From the NCBI RefSeq assembly GCF_000022145.1, contig NC_011891.1, positions 4,880,501 through 4,944,500 of the forward strand: 64,000 nt of DNA. Direction: 5' to 3'. The notes below the pieces were generated by a model that searched no databases, was not told the DNA's origin, and saw only the letters and a program-made list of their open reading frames with translations. A program made the position numbers and the translations under genes. This document shows positions 38,522 through 49,217 of this stretch, one piece after another. This stretch comes from Anaeromyxobacter dehalogenans 2CP-1 (GTDB lineage Bacteria > Myxococcota > Myxococcia > Myxococcales > Anaeromyxobacteraceae). The first letter of the stretch is position 1. Every line of letters starts with the position of its first letter.

Positions 38522-40675
38522 TCACGCCAGCAACAGCCCCTCCAGGAAGAACGCCGCCACCCCCAGGGCGAGGAGGATGGACCAGAGCGGGAGCTGCCGC
38601 ACGCCCGCGCGGCGCGCGTCGCCGTCCACCCGGGCGTGCGCCGCGCCGCCGAACCAGGCGGTCAGCTCGGAGGGCTCGAGGCGGCGGGTGTCCGACTCGC
38701 GCGGATCGAACGCCACCGCGAAGGCGAGCCGCGGCTCGACCCGCTGCTGCCCGCCCGCCGCGATCTTCACCTGCCACAGCCCGGGCTCGGCCGGCGACAG
38801 CTCCACCACGCCCGGCTTCTCCTCGGTGAGCCCCTCGCGCTCCAGCTCGGCGCGGGACCGCTCGCGGCCGTCCGGCCCGATGAGCGCCACGAGCGCCTCG
38901 CCCTGGCCGAGCCGGAGCTTCCGCCGCGCGCCCACCACGCTGGGCGGCTCGCGCCGCTCCTCCAGCGCGCCGGCGAGGTAGCCGGCGAAGCGCTGCATGG
39001 CGGGCAGGAAGCTGGTGCGGATGGGCCAGTCGGTCCAGTCGCGGTCGGCGCTGGAGGTGAAGAGCAGGACGCGCCCGCGGCCGCGCCGGGCCTCGACCAG
39101 CGCCGGCGCGCCGTCTTCGAACGTCATGAGCACCTGCGGGGCGGCGCCGCGGGCCCCCGGCTTCGCCAGCATGTAGCGGGCGGTCCGCACCCCGAGCAGC
39201 CCCTCGCGCGCGTCGCCGGTGAAGATCGAGAGCGCCGGGTGATCCCAGGCCACCTCGGCGAAGCGGGCCGCGCGCAGCGCGCCCGCCGGATCGCCGCGCG
39301 CGCCGGCGGTCTTCTCCACGTGGAGCGGCATGGGGAGCAGCGGCCCCAGCTCGCGGCCGTACAGCTCCGGATCCACCTGGTCGCCGAGCGACACGAACAG
39401 CCCGCCGCCCGCCTCGACGAAGCGCGAGAGCTCCGCGGCCCTGCCCCCGAGCGTCCGGACGTTGAGCAGGAACACCACGTCGAACCTCGACAGGTCGGCG
39501 CGCGGGAACGCCTCCGCGTCCACCAGCGTCGGCCGCACCGGCGAGGCGGGCGAGGCGAGCGCCGACTCCACGAAGTACGCCTCGTCGCGGTACTTCACCG
39601 GCGAGGGCGCGCCGTCCACCACCAGCGCCCGCACCTCGCGCGGCACCACCACCGTGAGCGCGCGGGCGTCGTCGTCGGGCAGCCCGTCCTCGGGCAGGCT
39701 CACCTGCACCACCGCCGGCCCGCCCTCGGCGAACGCGTGCAGGAGCGACTTGCGGGTGGCGCCGCCCGCCGGCACCTCGGTGAAGGCGCGGATGGGCGTC
39801 TTCGCGGCGGGCCCGGTGCCGACGGTGAGCAGGAGCGGCGCGTCCTTCAGCGGCGCGGCGGCGTGGTTCGCGAGCAGCGCGGTCACCCGGTAGCCGCGCG
39901 GGCCGGCGGCGGGATCCGGCTCGGCCTCGAGCCCCACCACCGCGTGGTTGGGGAGCCCGGCGCCGCGCGCGGCGTCGAGCACGCTCACCTCCGGGCGCAC
40001 CGCGCCCTGCGGCCCCTCCACCGCGGGCGCGGGCCCGTCGAGGCGCCAGGCCGAGGCGGCGAGGTCGGTCGCGACCACCAGGCGCTTCGGCAGCCCCTCC
40101 TGCGCCTTCGCCGAGGCGAGCGCGCGGAGCGCCGCGCCCACGCAGGCGCTGAGGTCGGAGTAGGCCGCGCTCGCCTGCGCCCGCTCCAGCACCCGGCGCA
40201 CCGCGGCGCGATCGAACGAGGGCGCCTCCGCCTGCGGGGCGCCGGCCCCGCACACCACCGCGGTGGCCGGCTCCTCCGGCGAGAGCGAGGCGAGCGCGCC
40301 GAGCGCGTCGGCGCGGGCGCGATCGAACAGCGGGTGGCTGCCGAGCCGGTAGCGCATCGACCCGGAGGCGTCGAGCACGATGGCGGTGGCGCGCGGGCCC
40401 CGGGCCACCGCCTGGGCGGCCTCGCCGGGCTGCTCGGCCCGCGGGCGCGCGATGGCGGCGGCGATGGCGGCGAGGAGCAGCGTGCGCGCGGTGAAGAGCA
40501 GCACCTTCTTCAGGCGCAGCCGCCGCTGCGTCTCGCGGCGCGCGCGGAGCACGAAGTCGATGGCGGGGAAGGGCGTGGGCCGCGGGCGCCGGCGGAAGAA
40601 CAGGTGCACGACGAGCGGGATGGCCGCGGCGAGCAGCCCCCAGATCAGCGCCGGGTTCCCGAAGCCGAGGTTCAC
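38522..40675 (-). CDS. BatA-like membrane protein with von Willebrand A domain
   Basis: 717 residues. The N-terminus shows the BatA signature: GNPALIWGLLAAAIPLVVHL, then RLKKVLLFTARTLLLAAIA, two membrane helices that anchor a periplasmic von Willebrand A domain (about 90-250) with the MIDAS motif DASGSMRY. A long beta-rich middle, then a DUF4159/glutamine-amidotransferase-like region (VFLLNVRTLGGRAAELSRFVEAGGG) follow, and a C-terminal membrane helix (SILLALGVAAFFLEGLLLA). Start GTG overlaps the DUF58 stop by 4 bases. It probably assembles with the MoxR ATPase and DUF58 protein in the envelope. Confidence 0.85.
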   Translation of the reverse strand: MNLGFGNPALIWGLLAAAIPLVVHLFFRRRPRPTPFPAIDFVLRARRETQRRLRLKKVLLFTARTLLLAAIAAAIARPRAEQPGEAAQAVARGPRATAIVLDASGSMRYRLGSHPLFDRARADALGALASLSPEEPATAVVCGAGAPQAEAPSFDRAAVRRVLERAQASAAYSDLSACVGAALRALASAKAQEGLPKRLVVATDLAASAWRLDGPAPAVEGPQGAVRPEVSVLDAARGAGLPNHAVVGLEAEPDPAAGPRGYRVTALLANHAAAPLKDAPLLLTVGTGPAAKTPIRAFTEVPAGGATRKSLLHAFAEGGPAVVQVSLPEDGLPDDDARALTVVVPREVRALVVDGAPSPVKYRDEAYFVESALASPASPVRPTLVDAEAFPRADLSRFDVVFLLNVRTLGGRAAELSRFVEAGGGLFVSLGDQVDPELYGRELGPLLPMPLHVEKTAGARGDPAGALRAARFAEVAWDHPALSIFTGDAREGLLGVRTARYMLAKPGARGAAPQVLMTFEDGAPALVEARRGRGRVLLFTSSADRDWTDWPIRTSFLPAMQRFAGYLAGALEERREPPSVVGARRKLRLGQGEALVALIGPDGRERSRAELEREGLTEEKPGVVELSPAEPGLWQVKIAAGGQQRVEPRLAFAVAFDPRESDTRRLEPSELTAWFGGAAHARVDGDARRAGVRQLPLWSILLALGVAAFFLEGLLLA

Positions 40676-41579
40676 GCCGCCGACCTCTCGCGCCGCGCCA
40701 GGAACGGCAGCAGCACCTCCTCGAGCGGCCGGTCGGTGCGGCAGAGAGCGTAGTCCACGTCGGCCTCGGCGGCGGTGCGCTTCACCTCCTCGAGCCAGCG
40801 CCCCAGCACGTCGAGGTAGCCCTTCCGCACGTCGCGCCCGTGCGCCTCCACCTGCCGCGCGTCCTCCATGGAGAGGAACAGCGTCGGGTCGTCGAACGGG
40901 AACTCCAGCTCGGCGCGGTCGAGCACGTGGAACAGCGTCACCTCGTGCTTGCGGCGCCCGAGCTGGGCGAGCTGGCGGAGCACCTGCGCGTCGGGGTCGA
41001 ACAGGTCGGAGAACACCAGCACCGACGAGCGGCGCGGCGCGTGCTCGATGATCCAGGCCACCGCCGCGCCCAGGCGCGTCGTGCCCTCTGCCTTCGCCGC
41101 CTCGAGCGCGTCCAGCACCGGCACGAGGTGCCCGGCCGACGCGCGCGGCGGGATCGCGCCGGCCACCTGCCCCTGCACCAGCACCAGGCCGGCCGCGTCC
41201 TGCTGGCGCACGAGCAGGTACGCGAGCGACGCCGCCAGCGCGCTCGCGTACTCGAGCTTGGTCATGCCGGCGGGGTCGGAGCGGTAGCCCATCGAGCCGG
41301 AGGCGTCCACCACCAGGTAGGCGCGGAGGTTCGTCTCCTGCTCGAAGCGCTTCACGTAGTACTTGTCGAACTTCCCGTACGCCTTCCAGTCGATGTGCCG
41401 GATCTCGTCGCCCGGCGCGTACTCCTTGTGCTCGGCGAACTCGACCGACTGCCCGTGGTGCGGCGACTTGTGGAGCCCGGTGAGCACGCCCTCCGTGATG
41501 GCGCGCACCCGCAGCTTCAGCGTCCCGAGCCGGGCGAGGACGGCGGGGTCGAGGAGCGGGGGCCGGCGCGGATCCGCCA

Positions 41580-41580
<1 letters not shown>
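40672..41580 (-). CDS. DUF58 protein (von Willebrand A-like)
   Basis: 302 residues, soluble. DUF58 hallmarks are the N-terminal helix with LHKSPHHGQSVEFAEHKEYAPGDEIRHIDWKAYGK and the von Willebrand metal site DASGSMGYRS. DUF58 proteins are the usual genetic partners of MoxR ATPases, which are thought to load metal or fold such targets. Its start shares one base with the MoxR stop, and its stop overlaps the next gene by 4 bases. Confidence 0.92.
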
Positions 41581-42601
<1,021 letters not shown>

Positions 42602-42605
<4 letters not shown>

Positions 42606-44242
42606 GGGTGATCCTCCGGGCGTGCGCCCTGTGCGTCTCGGCCGCCCAGTATCCGCTCGAACCGCGCCTCGCGCGACGCGCCGCCGGGGTCGCCGAGCGC
42701 GGTCAGCACGCGGGCCAGGCCGCCGTGGATCTCGGGGTCGAAGGGATCCTGACGGTTCGCGACGAGCAGGCGGTCGCGCGCCGCCGCGAAGTCCTTCCGC
42801 TCGAACAGCAGGCGCGCGAGCTGCACGTTCAGCGCCGGGTAGTCGGGGTTCCAGTCGAGCGCGCCGCGGAGCACCTGCTCCGCCTCCTCGCCCTCGCCGG
42901 ACATGGTGGCGGCGAGCGCGAGCTGCCCCGAGAGGATGGGGAAGCGTGCGCCCACGCGCGCATGCGCCTTCCCGTACTCGATGCGCGCCGCCGCCCAGCG
43001 CCCGCGCGCGCGGTAGATCTCGCCCAGCCGCGCGAAGCCGCGCGCCTCCGCGTCGGGGATCTCGGCCCACTCGGCCCAGGCGCCGCCGTGCTTCGGGTCG
43101 TCCTTGAAGCGGAGGCGCTTCAGCTCGTGCTCGCCGCCGCGCGGTAACGGGCGCGCGGCCATGTACCTCCGCCACTCCCCCAGGAACCGCTCGAACGGCA
43201 TCCCGGTGGCCCGCGCCACCGCGTCGTCGGCCTCGACGCCCTCGCCCACCAGGCCGGTGACGCGCGCGAGCACCTCCGGCCCGGAGCGCTTCACCAGGTA
43301 CTCCACCGCCAGCACCACCTGCGCGTACGCGAGCGCGGCCCGCTCCTGCGACGGCAGCTTCGCGAGCGAGGGGTGCATCTCCTGGAACGTGACGAGCGTG
43401 TTCCGCGCGAGCGCGTCCTTCACCAGGGCCGCCGAGATCGGGCTCAGCGGATCGACCCGCCCGCGCCAGGCGGACTCGAACCACTTCGCGAGCCCCTCCT
43501 GCAGCCAGATGGGCGCGCGGTTGCCGGTGCGCGCGGTGACGACGTCGTGCGTGTACTCGTGCGCGGCGGTGTCGAGCCAGTCGTAGCCCTTGAGCAGCGC
43601 CTTCGGCGACAGCAGCATGAGCTTGCCGAACTTCGCCACCGCCACGGTGCCGCTGGTGCGGATCTCCGCCTCGGTGAGCGTCGAGAGCTTCGCGAGCCCC
43701 TTCACGTCGCTCACGATCTCGACCGTGAGCCGGCGCGCCGGCGGCTCGCCGAGCGCCTTCGCGAGCGCGGCGCGCTGCCGCTCCAGCGCGTCCACCAGGT
43801 ACGGCACCAGCACCTCGTCCTTGCCCTTCGGGTAGGACACGACGAAGTGCTCGCTCTCGGAGCGGGCGTGGTCCTTCGTGACCTCGCGCGCCGCCCGCGC
43901 CAGCTCCAGATACCCGCCCGCCTTGCCGGCGCCGGAGGCGGTGATGAGCGCGATGGCGTCGTCGTAGCGCTGGTCGAAGAAGCGCAGCACGCCGCCGGAG
44001 AGCTTCACCGCGTCGGGCGCGTCGTCGAACGGCTCGAGCGGCTCGAGCAGCGCGCGGGCCGCCGGCAGGTCCTCCTGGGCGAGGAGCTTCAGGGCCTTGA
44101 ACGCGGTGCGCTCCGCGTCGCCCTCGCCCTTCCGCTCGCCCGGAGCGGCGGCGCGGCGATCGGGCCGCGCCGGCGTCGAAGGCGCCGCGTGGGCGAACGC
44201 CGGGACGGCCGCGAGCGCGATGGAGAGGACGAGCGCCCTCAC
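42602..44242 (-). CDS. Secreted peptidase-MA-like protein with TPR repeats
   Basis: 546 residues. A signal peptide ([19 protein letters not shown]) is followed by a short TPR-like pair and a gluzincin-like domain with HEYTH at 228-232 and a downstream [13 protein letters not shown] helix that supplies the third ligand and the helper residue. This is the peptidase-MA pattern. Four TPR-like helical repeats close the protein (about 400-530). It should be a periplasmic zinc metalloprotease, though inactive peptidase-MA-like proteins exist. It overlaps both neighbours by 4 bases. Confidence 0.85.
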
Positions 44243-47200
44243 TTGACCAGCTCCTCGTAGTAGCGCTGCACCTCGCCGCGGTACCGCTCCGGCGCGCCCT
44301 GCTTCATGGCGTCGAGCAGGTCCTTGCGAAACTCCTCCGGGACGCGGTGCGCCTCGGCGCCCGGGATCTTCACCTTCTCGCGCGAGGCCTCGCGGCCGTC
44401 GCCGTCCTGCTCGCCGCCGGACTCCGCGAACGGGAACGGGAAGCCCTGGCCCCCGCCCTGCCCGCCGCCCTTCTTGGCGGCCTCCTCGAGCCCCTTCTGC
44501 AGGCGCGAGAGCGCGTCCATGGCCAGCTCCTGCTGCCCGTGGCCGCGCTGCGGGTTGCGGGCCCCGAGCTCGGCGGCGGCCTCGCCCATGTGGCCGCGCG
44601 ACTCGGACAGCTCCTGCTGCGCCGACGGCGGGAACACCGGCGCCTTCTGCGCGAGGTCGTAGAGCTGCGACTGGAGCCGCCCCGCCTTGCGCTCGAGCTG
44701 GTCCTGCTGCTGCGCGAGCTCGCCCAGCTTCCGCTGCTCCTCCTGGCCCAGCACCTGGCGCGGGTCCGGGAACATGCGCTGCAGCTTCTCGCGGATCTCG
44801 CGCACCTTCGGCACCGCGTCCATGGCGTGCTTGCGCGCGTCGGCCACCTGCTCCGGCTCGCGGCCGGTGAGCGGCGCCCCGCGATCGCCCAGCGCCGCGT
44901 CCTCGTCCAGCTCCATGGCGAGCCGCTCCACCGACGGCTGCGCCCGCGTCACCGCCTCGGCCGCGCCCTCCAGCTCGCGCATCCCGAGCGCGCGCTCCAG
45001 GTCCTTCAGCGCCTCGCGCGACAGCTCGAACTCCGGCTCCGCCCGCATGGTGACGCCGGGCTCGGCGCGGTCGAGGTCCTGCCGCGCCTTGCCGGCCAGC
45101 TCGGCGAGCCGCCTCAGGTCACCCTCGGCGCCCTTCATGCGGTCGGCGATCTTCTGCCGGTAGCGCCGGCGCACCTGGTCGGTCTCCGCGGCGGTGCGCC
45201 GCTGCTCCGACTGCACCTGCTCGAGCTGCTCCTTGAACGCGAGCATCTCCTTCATGAGCTGCTGCGCCTTCTCGTCCGGGCGGCCCGCGGTGCGCTCGAG
45301 GCCGGCCAGCATCTGGTCCATGGCGCCCGCCATCTGGTCGAGCGCCTTCATGGCGCCCTCGACGTCGCCCTGCGCGAGCTTCTTCTCGACCTCGTCGAGC
45401 CCGCCCACCAGGTCCTGCGACTTCGCCAGCTCCGCGAGCGCCTCCTCGTTCATGTGCTCGTCGTTGAAGCCCTTCGACAGCTCGGCCATGCGCGCGAGCA
45501 GGTCCTTCACCCGGTCCTTCATGCGCGAGATCTGGGCGAGCACCTCCTTCTTCGCCGCCTCGCTGGGCGAGGCCCGGTACTTCTCGAGCAGGCCGGCGAG
45601 GTCGCGGCGCCGCTGCGAGAGGTCCTTCGCGAGGCGCACCAGGTCCTGGGCGCGCTGCTTGTCGAGGAGCTGCTCGAGGTACAGGACGCCCTTCTCCATC
45701 GTCGCGTCGAGCGCCGCGTCGGCGGAGGTCATGTTCCGCACCAGCGACGCGTCCGGCCTCACCCGCACCCGGATCGCCTGGAGGATGGCGGCGCGCAGGG
45801 CGGCGACGCGCTGCTCGGCCACGCGCACGTTGCCGGACACGTTCTGCAGCGCCGCCGCGACCTCGCGGGCGCCGGCGGGATCGCGGCGCAGCTCGCGGGC
45901 GGCGTCGCGCAGCGTCTCGGTGAGGCGCCGCGTCCGCGCGTCGAGCTGCTGGGCCACCGGCAGCCGCTCCGCCGTCGCGAGCGGGCCGTCGGCCAGCGTC
46001 TCCAGCCGATCGCCGAGCAGCGCCACCAGCTCCTCGAACGCCTGGCGCGCGCGCTCCAGCACCGCGCGGCGGTGCTCGGCCTCCGAGTAGACCTTCACGA
46101 CCTGGTGCTCGGAGGCGGCGGTCTTCGGGCCCGAGACCGTGTCGCCGTCCGCCGCCTCGATCCAGTACTCGAGCGCCTCGCCCTCGGCGAGCCGCTCCGG
46201 GGCGAGCGCGAGCTGCTGCGTGCCACCGTCGCGGCGCAGCCCGTCGCCCTTGCGCAGCACGCGGCGCTGCGGCTCGCCCGCGGGCGGCTTCACCACCAGC
46301 GTCACCTCGGACAGGCCCACGTCGTCCTCGGCCTGCCACTCGATCGCCACCACCGCGTTCGCGTCCACCTCCTGCTCGCGCTCCGGCGCGGTGATGCGCA
46401 CCTGCGGCGGCAGGTCCACCTCGACGGCGATGGGGATGGGCGGGCCCTCGGCCACCAGCCGGCCCTTCGCGTCCAGGTAGCGGAAGCGGTAGCTCCCGCC
46501 CTGATCGACCACGAAGCGGCCGGAGAGGTCGCGGCCGCCGGCGACGACGGCGAGGGCGCGGCGCTTCACGATCGGTGAGTCCGGGGCGGGCTGGGCCTGC
46601 GCCGGCGGCGGCGCCTGCGCCGGGGTCTCGGAGGATCCGGTCCCCTCGGCGGCGGCCGCGCCCGCGGGCGGGCTCGCCGGCACCAGCCCCTCCTGCTCGA
46701 TGGCGATCTCCGCCGCGACCACCGGCCGGTCGGCCCGGGTCTTCAGCTCCACCTCGGTGCCGCGCGGCGCGCGCACCTCGCCGCCGGTGCCCGACAGCGT
46801 GCGCGGATCGCGCCTCATGTAGGCCGGGTAGCGGTAGGTCAGCTCGATGTCGCCGGTGATCGGGTCCGCCTGCACCGCCGGCGCGCCGGGCGGATCGCCC
46901 CCGATCACGCGTCCGTAGGCGGCGCGAAACCCGGGCCCCAGCCCGGCGAGCCCCAGCAGGTGGAGCCCCAGCGCGACCACGAGCGTCCACCCCGCCTGCC
47001 GGGCGGCGCGGTCCGGGATGGCCCGGGCGAGGTCGAGCCCGCGGGCCCGCTCGGCGGTGCGGTCGAGGTGCGCGTCGAGCAGCTCGACCGACAGCTCGCC
47101 GGACGCGGCCAGGAGCGGGCGGGCGCGGGCCAGCTCCACCGAGGAGAGGAGCGCGGAGCGGAGCGCCGGCTCGCCGGCCGCCACGGTGCGGGCGGCGGCC

Positions 47201-47454
47201 TCGTCGTCGCGGGCCCCGCGGAGGAGGGCCCAGCCCGCGGCGATCGCGGCCCCGAGCACGGCCAGCGCGGCCCCGCCCAGCGCCACCAGGCGGAAGCCGG
47301 TCCGGGCGCCCGCGGAGAGGGCGATCGCGCCGGCGAGCAGGCACAGCAGCGCCGCGGCGCCGCCCCCGGCCGCCGCCGTGAGGAGGACGACCCGGACCTG
47401 CCGCCGTCGCGCCCCCTGGAGGACGCGGGCGATATCTGCGTAGGCGCCGGCCAT
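44239..47454 (-). CDS. DUF4175-like large membrane protein with long coiled coils
   Basis: 1071 residues from the ATG at 47454 (a GTG at 47481 would add nine residues). Three hydrophobic helices lie near the N-terminus (about 25-75 and 155-175), then a beta-rich periplasmic part (about 180-430). The rest is mostly helical with many Gln/Lys/Arg/Glu heptads (for example about 560-980). This is the DUF4175 layout seen in proteobacterial MoxR operons. Residues 995-1030 are a Gly/Gln/Phe-rich hinge. It is the first gene of the five-gene operon, and its stop overlaps the peptidase-MA start by 4 bases. Function unknown; a structural envelope role is likely. Confidence 0.82.
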   Translation of the reverse strand: MAGAYADIARVLQGARRRQVRVVLLTAAAGGGAAALLCLLAGAIALSAGARTGFRLVALGGAALAVLGAAIAAGWALLRGARDDEAAARTVAAGEPALRSALLSSVELARARPLLAASGELSVELLDAHLDRTAERARGLDLARAIPDRAARQAGWTLVVALGLHLLGLAGLGPGFRAAYGRVIGGDPPGAPAVQADPITGDIELTYRYPAYMRRDPRTLSGTGGEVRAPRGTEVELKTRADRPVVAAEIAIEQEGLVPASPPAGAAAAEGTGSSETPAQAPPPAQAQPAPDSPIVKRRALAVVAGGRDLSGRFVVDQGGSYRFRYLDAKGRLVAEGPPIPIAVEVDLPPQVRITAPEREQEVDANAVVAIEWQAEDDVGLSEVTLVVKPPAGEPQRRVLRKGDGLRRDGGTQQLALAPERLAEGEALEYWIEAADGDTVSGPKTAASEHQVVKVYSEAEHRRAVLERARQAFEELVALLGDRLETLADGPLATAERLPVAQQLDARTRRLTETLRDAARELRRDPAGAREVAAALQNVSGNVRVAEQRVAALRAAILQAIRVRVRPDASLVRNMTSADAALDATMEKGVLYLEQLLDKQRAQDLVRLAKDLSQRRRDLAGLLEKYRASPSEAAKKEVLAQISRMKDRVKDLLARMAELSKGFNDEHMNEEALAELAKSQDLVGGLDEVEKKLAQGDVEGAMKALDQMAGAMDQMLAGLERTAGRPDEKAQQLMKEMLAFKEQLEQVQSEQRRTAAETDQVRRRYRQKIADRMKGAEGDLRRLAELAGKARQDLDRAEPGVTMRAEPEFELSREALKDLERALGMRELEGAAEAVTRAQPSVERLAMELDEDAALGDRGAPLTGREPEQVADARKHAMDAVPKVREIREKLQRMFPDPRQVLGQEEQRKLGELAQQQDQLERKAGRLQSQLYDLAQKAPVFPPSAQQELSESRGHMGEAAAELGARNPQRGHGQQELAMDALSRLQKGLEEAAKKGGGQGGGQGFPFPFAESGGEQDGDGREASREKVKIPGAEAHRVPEEFRKDLLDAMKQGAPERYRGEVQRYYEELVK

Positions 47455-47660
47455 GTGCCCCTGTCGAACCGTGGTAGCCACCGCACATTCCGGCGGTGCC
47501 CGGAAGGATAACGCGGGGGAACGCGCCCGGTGAGCCGATCCGCTCCGCCCGGGCGGCCGATCGGCGCGGGCCGTCGGCGTCTAGACCCTCCCCCGGCGGC
47601 GCACGTGCTAGCCTGCCGCACCGTCCCGTGAATTTCCCACCCGGACGCCCCGTCCCTCCG

Positions 47661-48290
47661 ATGGAAGCCGACGACCACGCGCTGGTCACGAGAGCCAAGG
47701 CCGGTGACGCCACCGCGTTCCGCGCGCTCGTCGTCCGCTACCAGAGGAAGGTCTACGCCGTGGCGCTGGGCATCGTGAAAGATCCGGACCTGGCCTGGGA
47801 CGTCGCCCAGGAAGCCTTCGTCCGCGTCCACGGCCACCTCGGCGACTTCAAGGGCGATTCGGCCTTCTCGACCTGGGTGTTCCGCATCACCACCCACCTC
47901 TCGATCGACGCGGTGAGGCGGGAGCGGCACGCGCAGCGGCAGGACGTGGACGACGTGCAGGAGACGGATCTGGAGGAGGGCGGCGAGGGCATCCTCTCGA
48001 CCGCGCTCGGGAACGACCCGCGGCAGAACGCGCTCCGGCGCGAGCTGGCCGGCAAGATCCAGGACGCGCTGGCGACGCTCCCGGAGAAGCACCGCACGAT
48101 CCTGGTACTGCGCGAGGTCGAGGGTCTGTCGTACGAAGAGCTGGCGGAGCGGCTCGGGATCCACAAGGGCACGGTCATGAGCCGGCTGTTCCACGCGCGG
48201 AAGAAGATGCAGGCCGCGCTCCGCGAGTACGCGGGGATCGCGGCGGCGGACGGAGCCGAGGGCGGAGAGGACGGGCAGGGCGATGCGTAG
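47661..48290 (+). CDS. ECF-type RNA polymerase sigma factor
   Basis: 209 residues. Region 2 (about 15-90) includes YRQKVYAVALGIV-type helix, DPDLAWDVAQEAFVRVHGHL and FSTWVFRITTHLSIDAVRRERH. A helical acidic linker (DVDDVQETDLEEGGEG) precedes region 4 (LSYEELAERLGIHKGTVMSRLFHARKKM). Group IV sigma factors answer envelope stress and are held by a linked anti-sigma factor; the next gene fits. The ATG matches the family N-terminus. No autoregulatory promoter could be picked with confidence. It is divergent from the DUF4175 operon. Confidence 0.93.
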   Translation: MEADDHALVTRAKAGDATAFRALVVRYQRKVYAVALGIVKDPDLAWDVAQEAFVRVHGHLGDFKGDSAFSTWVFRITTHLSIDAVRRERHAQRQDVDDVQETDLEEGGEGILSTALGNDPRQNALRRELAGKIQDALATLPEKHRTILVLREVEGLSYEELAERLGIHKGTVMSRLFHARKKMQAALREYAGIAAADGAEGGEDGQGDA

Positions 48291-48765
48291 GGCCACGAGC
48301 GATTGCGTCCGGTACGCGCCGATGATCGGCGCCCGCGAGGGCGAGCTCTCCACCGAGGAGGCGCGCGCGCTCGCGGCGCACCTCGAGGCCTGCGACGCCT
48401 GCGGGGCCCGCGCGCTCGATCTCGCCGCCACCGAGGGGCTCGTCTCCGAGGCGCTGCTCGCCCGCGCCGCCGAGCGCGACTTCGCGCCGTTCGTGGATCA
48501 GGTGATGGCGCGCATCGGCCACGAGGCGCCCGCCCCCCGCGGCGTCCTGTCCTGGCTGCGCCGGCACTGGCGCGGCACCGCCGCGGCGCTCACGCCGGCG
48601 GTGGCGGCGGTGGCCGTGTTCCTGTACGTTCGCTGGGAAGGCAGCCAGCCGGGCGAGATGGCGCTCCTCGAGTTCTCCAGCGAGGGCAACATCTCGACCG
48701 TCATCCAGACGTCCGACGGCCCGGTGGTGCTGCTCGACGACGACGACGAGGGATCCGGCTCCTAG
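48283..48765 (+). CDS. Anti-sigma factor with zinc-binding HxxxCxxC domain
   Basis: 160 residues. The N-terminal domain has the ZAS-type metal site His33, Cys37, Cys40, with an extra upstream Cys8 that could complete it. One membrane helix (TPAVAAVAVFLYVRW, about 105-120) leads to a short periplasmic acidic tail (VVLLDDDDEGSGS). This layout fits a membrane-tethered inhibitor of the sigma factor encoded just upstream, with which it overlaps by 8 bases. Confidence 0.87.
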   Translation: MRRATSDCVRYAPMIGAREGELSTEEARALAAHLEACDACGARALDLAATEGLVSEALLARAAERDFAPFVDQVMARIGHEAPAPRGVLSWLRRHWRGTAAALTPAVAAVAVFLYVRWEGSQPGEMALLEFSSEGNISTVIQTSDGPVVLLDDDDEGSGS

Positions 48766-48782
48766 AGCCGCCCGGAGAGGTC

Positions 48783-49214
48783 ATGACCCGCCGCTCGTTC
48801 CTCCTCGCCCTGCTCGCCCTGGTCACCCTCGCCCCCGCCGGCTCCCGGGCCGACGTGCCCGTGCACGTCCGGCTCATCAAGGGCTCGCGCAAGGGCCCGC
48901 CGCACATCGACCCGCGCCTCGCGAACCTGAAGCGGCAGCTCTCGCCGCTCGCGTACGTGCGCTGGGAGCAGACCTCCGAGCAGGAGGTCTCGCTCACCCG
49001 CGGCAAGACCGAGTTCGTGAGCCTGCCCGACGGCGATCACGTGGGCGTCACGCTGCAGGAGCAGCGCGGCAACACCGTGACCCTCGAGGTCGCGCTCGCC
49101 TCGCGCAACACGCAGTCCCGCCTCACCGTCGAGCGCGGCCAGCGCATCGTCCACCAGGTGACCGGTGAGCGCAGCGGCGCCGCGTTCTTCCTGACGGTGA
49201 TCGCGGGGCCGTAG
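48783..49214 (+). CDS. Small secreted protein downstream of the anti-sigma factor
   Basis: 143 residues. A signal peptide (SFLLALLALVTLAPAGSRA) is followed by a mature part of about 120 residues with no membrane segment. GGAGAGG lies 2-8 bases before the ATG, only 17 bases after the anti-sigma stop, so it belongs to the same operon. Two segments look structured, GPPHIDPRLANLKRQLSPL and SRLTVERGQRIVHQV. It could be the periplasmic sensor or effector of the sigma/anti-sigma pair. No family recognised. Confidence 0.7.
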   Translation: MTRRSFLLALLALVTLAPAGSRADVPVHVRLIKGSRKGPPHIDPRLANLKRQLSPLAYVRWEQTSEQEVSLTRGKTEFVSLPDGDHVGVTLQEQRGNTVTLEVALASRNTQSRLTVERGQRIVHQVTGERSGAAFFLTVIAGP

Positions 49215-49217
49215 CCC

